Source: Acidiphilium sp.
Lineage (GTDB): Bacteria; Pseudomonadota; Alphaproteobacteria; Acetobacterales; Acetobacteraceae
Direction: 5' to 3'
NCBI GenBank assembly: GCA_028688765.1
Contig: JAQTXO010000001.1
Span: 20,163 to 84,162, forward strand
DNA: 64,000 nucleotides
The position numbers and the translations under genes were made by a program. Positions within the stretch are counted from its first letter, which is position 1, and every line of letters starts with the position of its first letter. Positions 14,438 to 22,497 of the stretch are shown here, piece after piece. The notes beneath the pieces are model-generated. The model had not been told where the DNA came from and ran no database searches. It saw only the letters and a list, made by a program, of their open reading frames with translations.

Positions 14438-15349
14438 GTGTCGACATCATATGGTGTCAGCGCGCTACCTGGCGCGCGTCGTAATTTAACACCCAACTAC
14501 AGTCTTTGTAGTAATCACGACATAAATACTGTGCAGCATGCCGGCAGCGGGTTGTCAAGTGGCATTCCGCCGGCGCTACGCCAGGGTCTGATCAAGACCA
14601 TGATTCTGCGGGGCGTTTCGCGCGACCTGCTGGCAGCGATTTTTGCATGTGAATCTGAAGCGATTCTTGACGTCGCGGTCGATCTGAATCTCCCGACCCC
14701 ACCGTCGAAGAAAATCCGTCTCGCACCGGATGACGCGCCAAACCACCGGCTGTTCAGCGCGCGCGCGTTGCGGGCATTGCTGCATTTGTGGCTCAGCCCG
14801 CTGCCAATCGAGGATGTGGCGACCCAGCTGGGGCGCACCCCGGAGTCGGTAAAAAGGAAAGCGCGAAGCGTCGGTTTGATGCTGCGCCAGCGGGCGGACT
14901 GGCAAGGTCTCGCGGACCGTCTTGGCGACCTCGGCACGTGGGCACCGCCGGTGGCCGCCTCCTCCCCAGCGATTTCGGGTGAGGTGCTGGCCGGGCCACC
15001 CGCTGACGTAGCGCCCGCGGTACCCCTGAAACGACGGGTTTTTAACCCCTGGACCCTGGAACGTACCAAGTTCCTTTGCGAGGCGTGGCTGGCGGGGCGG
15101 TACGCCCACGAAATCGGAGCCAGCCTTGGTGTCAGTGCGGCGGCCGTTGCATCGCGCGCGGTCCGCGCGAGTCTGCCGAAACGGACCGTTCAAGCGGACG
15201 GCACACTTCGCGTGACGGTGACGGGCTATATCTGCCTGGACAAATCTCGTGGCGAGTATTTCTGGTCCGACCGTAGCCGGTATGCCGAGCAATCCGCGTA
15301 TCGGGTGGCACAGGCCCGCAAAAAGAATCACGGGTCGATCGCAGCCTGA
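14438..15349 (+). CDS. GcrA-like DNA-binding protein, candidate transfer regulator
   Basis: The start is the GTG at 14438, preceded by GGAGGAG (14427-14433) with tight spacing. The 303-residue protein contains two helix-turn-helix-like segments. One spans about residues 105-147 (LFSARALRALLHLWLSPLPI, then VATQLGRTPESVKRKARS). The other spans about 205-252 (NPWTLERTKFLCEAWLAGRY, then IGASLGVSAAAVASRAVR, LPKR) and closely follows the GcrA pattern W-x-x-E-R ... W-x-x-G ... I-x-x-x-L-G-x-S-x-x-A-V. The basic C-terminus reads FWSDRSRYAEQSAYRVAQARKKNH. Its place at the divergent centre of the transfer operons, amid the repeated ACTTTCATC sites, makes it the best candidate regulator of this locus. 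That link is inference. Confidence 0.6.
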   Translation: MSTSYGVSALPGARRNLTPNYSLCSNHDINTVQHAGSGLSSGIPPALRQGLIKTMILRGVSRDLLAAIFACESEAILDVAVDLNLPTPPSKKIRLAPDDAPNHRLFSARALRALLHLWLSPLPIEDVATQLGRTPESVKRKARSVGLMLRQRADWQGLADRLGDLGTWAPPVAASSPAISGEVLAGPPADVAPAVPLKRRVFNPWTLERTKFLCEAWLAGRYAHEIGASLGVSAAAVASRAVRASLPKRTVQADGTLRVTVTGYICLDKSRGEYFWSDRSRYAEQSAYRVAQARKKNHGSIAA

Positions 15350-15368
15350 CACGAAAAAAAATCTTCCG

Positions 15369-15379
15369 ACTTTCATCGT
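15369..15379 (+). promoter_or_regulatory. Transfer-regulon element, site 4
   Basis: An exact ACTTTCATCGT, ending about 43 bases before the DotI start at 15423, at the head of the main plus-strand transfer operon. Confidence 0.65.
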
Positions 15380-15422
15380 GACGGCCTTGGCTGGTGTGGT
15401 GGCGGTTGGAGTGACGACGATG

Positions 15423-16049
15423 ATGAATAAAAAAGAGGCGATTTCGCACAAACTGGTGGATCCGGCGTTTTTGCTCCGCCTGGTCCGCATTCAGCAAGGC
15501 GCAAACACGGTGTTTGCGGCCGCATTTCTGCTTGTTGCGCTGGCGTGGGGGTGGCAGCGCCTCCACCCACCGGCGGCGATTCTCATTGGAACATCGCGCG
15601 ATGGGCGTCCGGTCGCGGTGGTTCCCCTGAACAAACCGAACTTGTCGGATCGAAAGGTGCTCCAGTGGGTGAGCACGACCGTCCGCCGCGCCTACGCGAT
15701 CGACTGGCGCAATTATGCGCGTCAACTTGACGACGATGCCGACAGGTTCACCGTCGCGGCCTGGGATCAATTCGGTGCGTCATTGAAAAAATCTGGAAAT
15801 CTCAAGAAGATAAGGTCGGCGCGGATGGTTGGCTGGGTGAAACCCGATGGTGCGGCCCGGATCGTCAACCGTGGCGTTATTGGTCGGTATTTTACCTGGG
15901 AGATCGTCGATCCGATCACGGTGTATTACGAAAACAACGACTATGAGATCACCGATCGGCTCGCGGTGAAACTATTTGTCCGGCGGGCCGCGTTTGGCCA
16001 TGACCATGCCGGGGTGGCGATCGAGCAAATCAATGCGGTGCCGCGATGA
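15423..16049 (+). CDS. traM: DotI/IcmL (TraM) inner-membrane core protein
   Basis: The start is the ATG at 15423 (MNKKEAISHKLVDP); ATG 15420 directly before it is equivalent. The 208-residue product has one membrane segment (about residues 28-43, ANTVFAAAFLLVALAWGW) and then a periplasmic domain. Features WVSTTVRRAYAIDWRNYARQLDDDADRFTVAAWDQF and, near the C-terminus, NDYEITDRLAVKLFVRRA match the DotI_C (VirB8-like) domain. DotI forms an inner-membrane ring in type IVB systems. It heads the plus-strand transfer operon and overlaps a paralogue (ATGA at 16046). Confidence 0.85.
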   Translation: MNKKEAISHKLVDPAFLLRLVRIQQGANTVFAAAFLLVALAWGWQRLHPPAAILIGTSRDGRPVAVVPLNKPNLSDRKVLQWVSTTVRRAYAIDWRNYARQLDDDADRFTVAAWDQFGASLKKSGNLKKIRSARMVGWVKPDGAARIVNRGVIGRYFTWEIVDPITVYYENNDYEITDRLAVKLFVRRAAFGHDHAGVAIEQINAVPR

Positions 16050-16729
16050 GCGTGGCGGTGGAGAGTGTCGTATCGGCAGATCCGGCCGGGGCGGTGACAG
16101 CGCGCGGCGATCGGGTCGAGACGGCGGGTGAAGCCACCCACCTCTATCGTCGATTGGTACGGGCGACCGGGATCTCGATCGTCCAGGGCGTACTGGCCTG
16201 CGTTGGTCTTGTGGTCCTCGGCCCCAGCCTGGTTGCCCGGCCGATGCCACAGGTCGAGGCGATAGGGCGGCACGACACATTTCAGGTTGTGCCACTTGGA
16301 AGTCCAGCGATGAGCGATTCCTGGATTTCCCACTGGGCAGCGCGGACCATCGCCACGGCGTACGCGATCAATCCGGTCGATTTCAAGGATGGGCTTACGA
16401 AAGTGCGGCATCGATTCACTGTGACCGCATGGCGCGCCTTTGCTGCCTCGTACAAAGCGGGCGGCGCGTCGAGCGATCTGGAAAAATTGCTGTCGGAAGA
16501 GTTGATCGGGTTTGCCCAGACAACGGCTGATCCGGTGATTGTGCATCGCACGTTCGGGCGCGAGGCAAATTTTACGGTGGTATTTCCTCAGATCGTCACC
16601 TGGGAGAATGCGAACGAGGAAATTTCGCGGCGGTATATCGTTCATGTGGTTGTGCGCCGGGCGTCGCTTGGTCGTCATCCGTCTGGGCTGGCGATTACAC
16701 AATTCAGCGCCAGTGAGGAGGGAATCTGA
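16046..16729 (+). CDS. Second DotI/IcmL-like protein (DotI paralogue)
   Basis: The 227-residue protein repeats the layout of its upstream neighbour: a cytoplasmic N-terminus, one membrane segment (about residues 45-66), then WAARTIATAYAINPVDF, DGLTKVRHRFTVTAWRAF and EEISRRYIVHVVVRRASLG, which align with the same DotI_C features. Legionella has DotI plus a short DotJ lacking the periplasmic domain; here both copies are full length. The two genes overlap by four bases, so equal translation and a hetero-oligomeric ring are plausible. It is immediately followed by DotH. Confidence 0.75.
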   Translation: MSVAVESVVSADPAGAVTARGDRVETAGEATHLYRRLVRATGISIVQGVLACVGLVVLGPSLVARPMPQVEAIGRHDTFQVVPLGSPAMSDSWISHWAARTIATAYAINPVDFKDGLTKVRHRFTVTAWRAFAASYKAGGASSDLEKLLSEELIGFAQTTADPVIVHRTFGREANFTVVFPQIVTWENANEEISRRYIVHVVVRRASLGRHPSGLAITQFSASEEGI

Positions 16730-16730
16730 G

Positions 16731-17729
16731 ATGCGGCAATGGTCATCAGCATGGTCGGCGATTTTACTTGCCATAAGTTTCGCGCCAGGGTCTGCTTTGG
16801 CGCAAGCAAGCGGACAGGGCGGCGGAACAGCTGCACCGCCGCCCTTTGCCGCGCCTGTCGGGTCGAAACATCCGGCGTTCGATGCGGCGGAGCGGACCGC
16901 AATCCCGCTCGAACCCTGGATGATCAGCCGCCTGGCGCATCGATACCATCAGGACGAACAGGCCGAGACTGCGGCGACGATTCCGATGGACGCGGTTCCC
17001 GCGACGACGTCGGTCGCGGTCAGTTTCGGACCAAATCAGGTCTCCAATATCGTCCGCACGGTGGTGGGGTACCCGAGTTCGATCACCTTCGTCGATTCCA
17101 CCGGAGCCCCTTGGCCGGTGGCATGGACTGCCGCGAGCGATGCGGCGGGCAAGGGCGGTGCCGGTGATTGCACGGGGGGTGCTGGGTCGGAAGCACCGGC
17201 GGCCGGTACGCCCGCGGTGATGGCGACCGGTTCCACCGTCTGCGTACCTGAGAAAGGCTCGAACACTTTGGAAATCATGCCGATGGCCCGCTACGCGCGG
17301 GGCGGGCTGTTGGTTGATCTCAAGGATTCGCCGCAACCGTTGTCGTTCGTGCTGGTATCCGGCACGAAAATCTATGATTCGACGGTCGATGTCCGCGTGC
17401 TGCAATCGGGTCCGGAGGCCGCGCCTGCGATTGTTGCGCGGCAAAATGCTCCGGAAACCGGGGCACCGTTCCTCACCGCGATGCTCAATGGCACACCGCC
17501 TGCGTCAGCCGTCCCGCTGGCGGTGGTGGGGGCGTCGCCCGAGGATGTCCGCGCGTGGCGGTACCGGCACCAGTTGTTCATCAGGACCCGCGACACCGTG
17601 CTGTCCCCTGAGTGGGATGCGAGCGAGCACTCGGTTGGCGGGGTGGCGATCTATGCCATGCCGCCGACGCCGGTGATTCTGATGTCGGCGGGCGGTCACG
17701 CGTTTTCCGTCAGTTTCAAGGAGGATTGA
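16731..17729 (+). CDS. traN: DotH/IcmK (TraN) outer-membrane core component
   Basis: The start is the ATG at 16731, one base after the previous stop, with AGGAGGGA upstream. The 332-residue protein has a signal peptide (WSAILLAISFAPGSALAQ) and a periplasmic domain. Diagnostic stretches are SFGPNQVSNIVRTVVGYPSS, ITFVDSTGAPWPV and, toward the end, AWRYRHQLFIRTRDTVLSPE and a Gly-rich terminal strand (GGHAFSVSF). DotH forms the secretin-like outer-membrane ring with DotC and DotD, which are also encoded here. An insert rich in Gly/Ala (about residues 135-160) is unusual low-complexity sequence. Confidence 0.85.
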   Translation: MRQWSSAWSAILLAISFAPGSALAQASGQGGGTAAPPPFAAPVGSKHPAFDAAERTAIPLEPWMISRLAHRYHQDEQAETAATIPMDAVPATTSVAVSFGPNQVSNIVRTVVGYPSSITFVDSTGAPWPVAWTAASDAAGKGGAGDCTGGAGSEAPAAGTPAVMATGSTVCVPEKGSNTLEIMPMARYARGGLLVDLKDSPQPLSFVLVSGTKIYDSTVDVRVLQSGPEAAPAIVARQNAPETGAPFLTAMLNGTPPASAVPLAVVGASPEDVRAWRYRHQLFIRTRDTVLSPEWDASEHSVGGVAIYAMPPTPVILMSAGGHAFSVSFKED

Positions 17730-17731
17730 CC

Positions 17732-18889
17732 ATGGCGATTTTTCCCGGATTGCGCGGCAAGCAGCGTTCGATCCGGCGGATCGGGGTGATTGGCGGCATT
17801 CTGACCGTCGTGCTCGGTTTGGGGGCCTATCACCTTCTGAGTGGCGGCAGGGTGAAACCGATTGCGGTGACCGCTTCGAAACTGCCGGATGCCGATGCGA
17901 CGCCGGGCGGCGAACACGCGACACCCTATATCCGCAAAGTCACCACCGAGGCGATCCGGCGTAAAGCGCGACGGGCCGAACAAGAGCATGTGTCGGCCAC
18001 GGCCGATCTGCCGCCGGCGAACCCGGCGACGCCGGTATCGGAGCAGGTGTCCTTGCCGCCACCCGTGAATCCCGAGCCGCAGACAACGCCGACCCGTTAC
18101 CCGCCGGCTCCCCCGGCACCGCCATCCACTCCGAGCGTCAACATGGCGCGCTACGACGCCTATACGGCTGCGCTGAAGAAGATTTCGCTGGGTGGCCCGT
18201 CGTACGTCACTCATGTTTATGTGAAGGACGTTTCGCCGACACCGGTCGTCAAGGCGTTTGATCCGCCTTCGACGATCCGCTCCGGTGGGACGGCAGTGCC
18301 GCATGCGGTGTCGGTGGTACCGGCCGCGACGGTGTTGATTCCAGCCGATCACGGAATTTACGGTCGTACGCTGACTGGGGTGAGTAGTGATCAGTCGGAT
18401 GCGACGGTCGTGGTACAAGCTGAGAGTGGTCCGATCGCGGGTGACCGGATGAGCGGGGGATTTTCGACCGAGGGTGACCGTCTCGTGGTCAAACTGACAG
18501 AACTCTCGCTACGCGATGGCCAGCAGGTGCCGATCGATGCCGTTCTGGTGGCACCGGATTCGATGGATGAGGCGGTGGCGACCGGGGTGGACCATCACTA
18601 TGCGACCCGGTTTATCCTGCCGATTGCCGCGGCATTCGTCGAAGGTCTCGGGCAGGCGGTGGAGACCGCCAATTCGGTGGTCCAGGAAAGCGCGTTGGGC
18701 GGGATCACGGCGTACAATCATCTTAATCTCGGTCAGGAACTTGGGGTTGCGGCGGGCACGGCGGGGCAGACGGCGGGGCAACTGATTCAAGAAGCGGCAC
18801 CGCATGGCCCGACTGTGACGCTGGCGTCCTACGCGGACGTCGGGGTCCTGTTTCTCAAGCCGGTCAAAGTGCCGGCGGGCGAGCATTGA
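17732..18889 (+). CDS. traO: DotG/IcmE (TraO) core-complex protein
   Basis: The start is the ATG at 17732 after AGGAGG (17719-17724). The 385-residue product has one membrane segment near residues 17-36 (IGVIGGILTVVLGLGAYHLL), a Pro-rich linker (about 95-140) and a C-terminal VirB10/TrbI-like domain. That domain includes LIPADHGIYGRTLTGVSSD, GPIAGDRMSGGF, LVVKLTELSLRDGQQVPIDAV and the helical antenna-like AAAFVEGLGQAVETANS. DotG spans the envelope and links inner- and outer-membrane complexes. It is short, like TraO of IncI plasmids, and lacks the long pentapeptide repeats of Legionella DotG. Confidence 0.85.
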   Translation: MAIFPGLRGKQRSIRRIGVIGGILTVVLGLGAYHLLSGGRVKPIAVTASKLPDADATPGGEHATPYIRKVTTEAIRRKARRAEQEHVSATADLPPANPATPVSEQVSLPPPVNPEPQTTPTRYPPAPPAPPSTPSVNMARYDAYTAALKKISLGGPSYVTHVYVKDVSPTPVVKAFDPPSTIRSGGTAVPHAVSVVPAATVLIPADHGIYGRTLTGVSSDQSDATVVVQAESGPIAGDRMSGGFSTEGDRLVVKLTELSLRDGQQVPIDAVLVAPDSMDEAVATGVDHHYATRFILPIAAAFVEGLGQAVETANSVVQESALGGITAYNHLNLGQELGVAAGTAGQTAGQLIQEAAPHGPTVTLASYADVGVLFLKPVKVPAGEH

Positions 18890-18897
18890 GGCTTGGC

Positions 18898-18908
18898 ACT
18901 TTCATCGT
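18898..18908 (+). promoter_or_regulatory. Transfer-regulon element, site 5
   Basis: An exact ACTTTCATCGT in the 57-base gap between the DotG stop and the DotF start at 18947, suggesting an internal promoter or operator. Confidence 0.6.
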
Positions 18909-18946
18909 CTGGCCCAAAACTTGCCGCTTCAGCAAGGAGATTGACT

Positions 18947-20281
18947 ATGGATGCGATCGTATTACCTCACGACATGCCCCCTCCGGACGGGCGGCCGATC
19001 GATATCGAGGAACCGGCCGGCGAAGATCCGGCCTTTGTTCTGCCTGAACCGTCTCACGCCGGCGTCCCTCCCGAGGAAAAGAGTTCGGTGAATCCGGCAG
19101 ATACCCAGGCCGCGCCGATAGCGGCGGGATCGGCGCGGCGGTCGCGCGGGAAGTCGCGCCGGCAAGGGCTTCTGTTCGCGTCGGCCGCGGTTGTCGTGGC
19201 GGCGGCGTCGGGGGGCATGATTTTTCACAAACCATTGCTGGCTGTCTGGGCACGGTTGCGGGCACCTCATCCCACCATGGTGTCTGGGACGATCCCGTTG
19301 CCCAAACCGCATAGTCCCGCCACCTTGTTGAAGGCGGGTGGCTCTGGGCATTCCCCGATGAAACCGCTCGACAACAGCATTGCCGGATTTTCGGTCGTCC
19401 CGCGCGACCATAACACGCCGGCATCGCCCGGCACGGTGGGGCACCTCAATCCCGACAAACCGGCCAAACCGGCTCAGATCCCGCTGGGGGGACGTATAGT
19501 TCGGACGGCGGCATCACCGCCGGTCAAACCCGGGACGGTCTCTGCCGGGGCGCTGAAACCCGGCGCGGGGCAGAACCAGGCTTCCGCCGCTACCCCCACC
19601 ATGATCCCGGTTGCCCATCCTGCGATGTCTTCAGGGGGGAGTGGTGGAGCGAGGCAGGCTTCCGGCTCCCTGCCGTCGTCAGGGACCGCGGCAGGGGGGC
19701 AGCCAGAGGCGGTGCCGAAGCAGCCTGTGCCGCCGGCGCAAACGGCTCTGGTCGGGCCGATTCCGCCGAAAGGAACTCTGCAATCGATTCCGCATCCGGT
19801 CGTGGCGGCGGCAAAGCTGGTCGCGGCACCGGCTTCGCGCACCGATGAAGTCAGGACCGATTCGCTGGTAGCGGCGCTGGGCCGGCTGGTGGGCGAATTG
19901 CGCAGCGAGACCGCCGCTGAGGCGGTGCAGATCGCGGCATTACAGCATCATACCGACGCGGAATTGACCGCGTTCAACCAACGGCTGACGTTCGATCAGG
20001 CACACGAGGCCCTCGCGCGTGCGGCGGCACGTCCGATCCCTTCCAAAGTCCCCGCCGCGTCCGATCGGGTTTTCCCGGCCGCCTCCAGAGCTGTGCCTCC
20101 GGTCAACCCGGCGTCCTATTCAATTCAGGCCGCCAGTCCCGGCCTTGCGATGATCGTGCGCAACGGCACCACCTACGAGGTTTCGGTTGGCAGTATTGTA
20201 CCGGGGGTCGGCCGGGTGATCGCCATCGTGGAATCCGGGTCGACTTGGGTGGTGCGCACGGATCATGGTGTGATTCCTTAG
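18947..20281 (+). CDS. traP: DotF/IcmG-like (TraP) inner-membrane protein
   Basis: The start is the ATG at 18947, with AAGGAG nine bases upstream. The 444-residue protein has an acidic Pro-rich cytoplasmic N-terminus, one membrane segment near residues 78-95 (GLLFASAAVVVAAASGGMIF), a long Pro/Gly/Ala-rich periplasmic region (about 100-300) and a helical stretch. The C-terminal domain reads YSIQAASPGLAMIVRNGTTY, then SVGSIVPGVGRVIAIVESGS. That C-terminal block is typical of TraP/DotF relatives. DotF is associated with the DotG core complex. Position directly after DotG supports the call. Confidence 0.7.
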   Translation: MDAIVLPHDMPPPDGRPIDIEEPAGEDPAFVLPEPSHAGVPPEEKSSVNPADTQAAPIAAGSARRSRGKSRRQGLLFASAAVVVAAASGGMIFHKPLLAVWARLRAPHPTMVSGTIPLPKPHSPATLLKAGGSGHSPMKPLDNSIAGFSVVPRDHNTPASPGTVGHLNPDKPAKPAQIPLGGRIVRTAASPPVKPGTVSAGALKPGAGQNQASAATPTMIPVAHPAMSSGGSGGARQASGSLPSSGTAAGGQPEAVPKQPVPPAQTALVGPIPPKGTLQSIPHPVVAAAKLVAAPASRTDEVRTDSLVAALGRLVGELRSETAAEAVQIAALQHHTDAELTAFNQRLTFDQAHEALARAAARPIPSKVPAASDRVFPAASRAVPPVNPASYSIQAASPGLAMIVRNGTTYEVSVGSIVPGVGRVIAIVESGSTWVVRTDHGVIP

Positions 20282-20291
20282 GACCGGTCCG

Positions 20292-20831
20292 ATGCAGGGG
20301 TTCGTTAATTTTGCGACGGACATTGCGAATGTCCTGAGTCTGCTGATTCCGTTTATTTGTTACATTGTCGGGGTGTCGTGTTTTCTGCTTGCCGGTTACG
20401 GCGCGTGGCAGATGATGAAACCGGGAACAATCTGGTCAGGGAAAAAATATTTGCCGCCGCTGCTGATGTTGTTCGGTTCCGTGTTGCTTTCGTTCAACGA
20501 GTTCCTGAATTTTTCCAACAACAGTTTCGGGGGTGGGACCCAGACCAATATCCAGAACGGGTTCATGCCCTTTCGCGCCCCGAATATCGGAACGGCTGGA
20601 TTTGTCGGCGCGACGCCGGAGCAGACGTTTTTCAATTTGGTCAAGATCTTCGCGAAGTTCTTCATTGCCTATGGCGCGTTCAACGTGCTGTTGGCGTGGC
20701 TCGGTACGAAGGGGGTGGCTGAGGGCAAGCGACGGCATGGCTATTCGCTGCCGGGGATCCAGTTCGTGTTCGGAATCGCCCTGATGAACATCGTCGCGAT
20801 TTCGACAACCATGATGGGGTATTTCACATGA
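20292..20831 (+). CDS. traQ: DotE/IcmC-like (TraQ) membrane protein
   Basis: The 179-residue protein has about four hydrophobic segments: residues 14-38 (VLSLLIPFICYIVGVSCFLLAGY), 53-68, 115-135 and 155-175. It matches in size and layout the small polytopic DotE/IcmC and TraQ proteins. Its position after DotF and before a DotP/IcmD-like gene follows the TraP-TraQ-TraR order of IncI plasmids. Its stop overlaps the next gene (ATGA). The biochemical role of the family is unknown. Confidence 0.65.
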   Translation: MQGFVNFATDIANVLSLLIPFICYIVGVSCFLLAGYGAWQMMKPGTIWSGKKYLPPLLMLFGSVLLSFNEFLNFSNNSFGGGTQTNIQNGFMPFRAPNIGTAGFVGATPEQTFFNLVKIFAKFFIAYGAFNVLLAWLGTKGVAEGKRRHGYSLPGIQFVFGIALMNIVAISTTMMGYFT

Positions 20832-21232
20832 GGTCCGAACCAAAAACCGTCGATTCGATCGACAATTTCGAGTTCCGGGTGGTCTCCTTGCGGATAGCGA
20901 ACGCTCCGGGCGGGGATGGGTTCCGGCGTGACGCCCTCGAGGGGCTGGCGGGGGAGGATCGCAAACGCGTCATCGATGAAGCGATCCGGCGGCAGCGCGA
21001 GGCGCAGGTCCGTCGGGAGATCGCGGCGGGTGCGCGGAACGATTACGAGTATTTTCTCAACTCGTTAGCCGAAGCCTTGTGCGGTCTGCCCAATCCCGAA
21101 CGGGGACGCCGGCTGCGCCGAATGCCGGAAGTTCTCCGGCGCTATGTCATGCCCTTGATCGGGCAATATCAGGACGCCGCGCGGGATTTTCTCGATCGGG
21201 CCGGGATCTCCCGATCTGCTGTGGGTGAATGA
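20828..21232 (+). CDS. Hypothetical soluble protein in the transfer operon
   Basis: The 134-residue protein is Arg-rich and helical (DEAIRRQREAQVRREIAAG, RRLRRMPEVLRRYVMPLIGQYQDAARDFLDRAG). It has no signal peptide or membrane segment. Translation is coupled to the TraQ-like gene by a four-base overlap. I do not recognise it; a cytoplasmic accessory factor of the transfer complex is a context-based guess. Confidence 0.6.
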   Translation: MRSEPKTVDSIDNFEFRVVSLRIANAPGGDGFRRDALEGLAGEDRKRVIDEAIRRQREAQVRREIAAGARNDYEYFLNSLAEALCGLPNPERGRRLRRMPEVLRRYVMPLIGQYQDAARDFLDRAGISRSAVGE

Positions 21233-21285
21233 TCACGCCTTTTTGAGCGGAGATTTTTGAGCGGAGTCGCGATTTTTCGCATCCC

Positions 21286-21296
21286 ACTTTCATCGT
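21286..21296 (+). promoter_or_regulatory. Transfer-regulon element, site 6
   Basis: An exact ACTTTCATCGT in the 125-base gap before the DotP/IcmD gene (start 21358). The repeated GGGAGGGA...TCCCTCC segment just downstream (about 21318-21334) could form a small hairpin in the leader. Confidence 0.6.
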
Positions 21297-21357
21297 TCGC
21301 CCCGAATCTCGACGGCGGGAGGGAATGGTCCCTCCTATTTGCGGAGCTTGAATTGTT

Positions 21358-21798
21358 ATGAAAACAACTGAGTTTACCCCCAAACTTCGCCGCTGCCTGA
21401 GGTCGCGGCGGATGCGGGGGGTGGCGCTGGCGGCCATTGCGATGGCCGCTTTCGCGCATACGCCGGCGTTTGCTGCTGGTGGGGCGATCGCCGGCGGGTT
21501 GGGCGGGCATATGGAGACGGGATCGGGCGACCTGCTGGCTGGAGCGACCTATATCGGCGATTTGTTCAGCTACGCGTTCGCGCTCTTGGCGGCGTTAGCG
21601 AGCGGCTATACGTTTTTCCACAATCGCAAGAACCCCAACTCGAGCGAACACCGTCTTGGCTATGCGATCGCCGGTCTCATCGCGACGGGATTTTTTGCGA
21701 CTTTGCCGAGCGTCGTCAATTACAGTTCGCAGACGGTCAGTCAGAAGGCCGCTTTTGTGACCGGCCAGCAGCAGCAGCTGACCTTCGGCCAGGGCTGA
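21358..21798 (+). CDS. traR: DotP/IcmD-like (TraR) small membrane protein
   Basis: The 146-residue protein has a long signal peptide (basic N-terminus, then VALAAIAMAAFAHTPAFAAGG) and two hydrophobic segments (about residues 68-85 and 100-120). Its mature N-terminus reads GGAIAGGLGGHMETGSGDLL, and a basic loop (HNRKNPNSSEHRLG) lies between the segments. This is the layout of IcmD/DotP and TraR, small pilin-like membrane proteins of type IVB systems. It has its own upstream ACTTTCATCGT element and is followed by the DotN gene. Confidence 0.7.
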   Translation: MKTTEFTPKLRRCLRSRRMRGVALAAIAMAAFAHTPAFAAGGAIAGGLGGHMETGSGDLLAGATYIGDLFSYAFALLAALASGYTFFHNRKNPNSSEHRLGYAIAGLIATGFFATLPSVVNYSSQTVSQKAAFVTGQQQQLTFGQG

Positions 21799-21811
21799 TC
21801 GGAGCGAACGA

Positions 21812-22477
21812 GTGGCAGCGGTCATGGCATTTCTTGTTCTGCGTTTCGGGGTTCATCCGTCGAGTCTCGGCGGCTATGCTACCGGCCTGGTGGGCAAGGA
21901 TGTGATCGCTGCCATTGCCGGGCGCGATCACTTTATCTGTCGTTTCTGCGGATTGCCGGTTCCCGGTCATCCGCAGATTTTTTTTCTCGACGGCGATCGG
22001 CGTCACGACCAGCCGGACAATCTCGCCACGGCCTGTCTGGCCTGTGCTCTGGTCCAGGGGGGTGCCCGCTATACCGCGGCGGCTGAAATCATCCCGGTCT
22101 GGCTACCGGAGATGTCCCAGCGCAGTCTCAATCGTCTGATCTCAAGCCTGCATGAATTGGCTCTCGGCGTCAGTCTGCCGGTGAATTTCAGCCGGGCACC
22201 GGCGCACGACACGGCGCAGGCTCGCCTGATCCTCAAACTCTGGAGCGGCTTGGCTGAACGCCGGGCCACCCTCAAGGAGATGACGGGCCTGCGCAATGTC
22301 GCCGATTTCGTCGATGCTTGTCTCGCTCACGATCCCTATCGTGGCCGGTGTCCTGCGGGTCTTGGTCACGGCCTGCGATTTCTGCACCGTGGCCGATATT
22401 TTGCCGATGGGCAGGACATCTATCCGCAGGTTCTCGCGTGCCGTGTTGCTAAGCCGGCGGTAGTTCTGGCGGCATGA
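21812..22477 (+). CDS. traT: DotN/IcmJ-like (TraT) zinc protein
   Basis: The start is the GTG at 21812; the ATG at 21824 is an alternative. The 221-residue product carries two CxxC pairs, CRFC (about residues 43-46) and CLAC (about 75-78), set in an HNH-like context (DHFICRFCGLPVPGH, then FLDGDRRHDQPDNLATACLA). IcmJ/DotN binds zinc through such cysteines and is part of the DotL coupling-protein complex. The second half is helical. It immediately precedes a lipoprotein gene and DotO. The homology is from motif pattern and gene order. Confidence 0.7.
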   Translation: MAAVMAFLVLRFGVHPSSLGGYATGLVGKDVIAAIAGRDHFICRFCGLPVPGHPQIFFLDGDRRHDQPDNLATACLACALVQGGARYTAAAEIIPVWLPEMSQRSLNRLISSLHELALGVSLPVNFSRAPAHDTAQARLILKLWSGLAERRATLKEMTGLRNVADFVDACLAHDPYRGRCPAGLGHGLRFLHRGRYFADGQDIYPQVLACRVAKPAVVLAA

Positions 22478-22497
22478 CCGCCCATTCGGAGTAGAAA

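Noticed and set aside
14576-15490. 304-residue minus-strand ORF over the GcrA-like gene
   Set aside because: Crosses a gene with clear helix-turn-helix motifs and the promoter region of DotI; no recognisable features.
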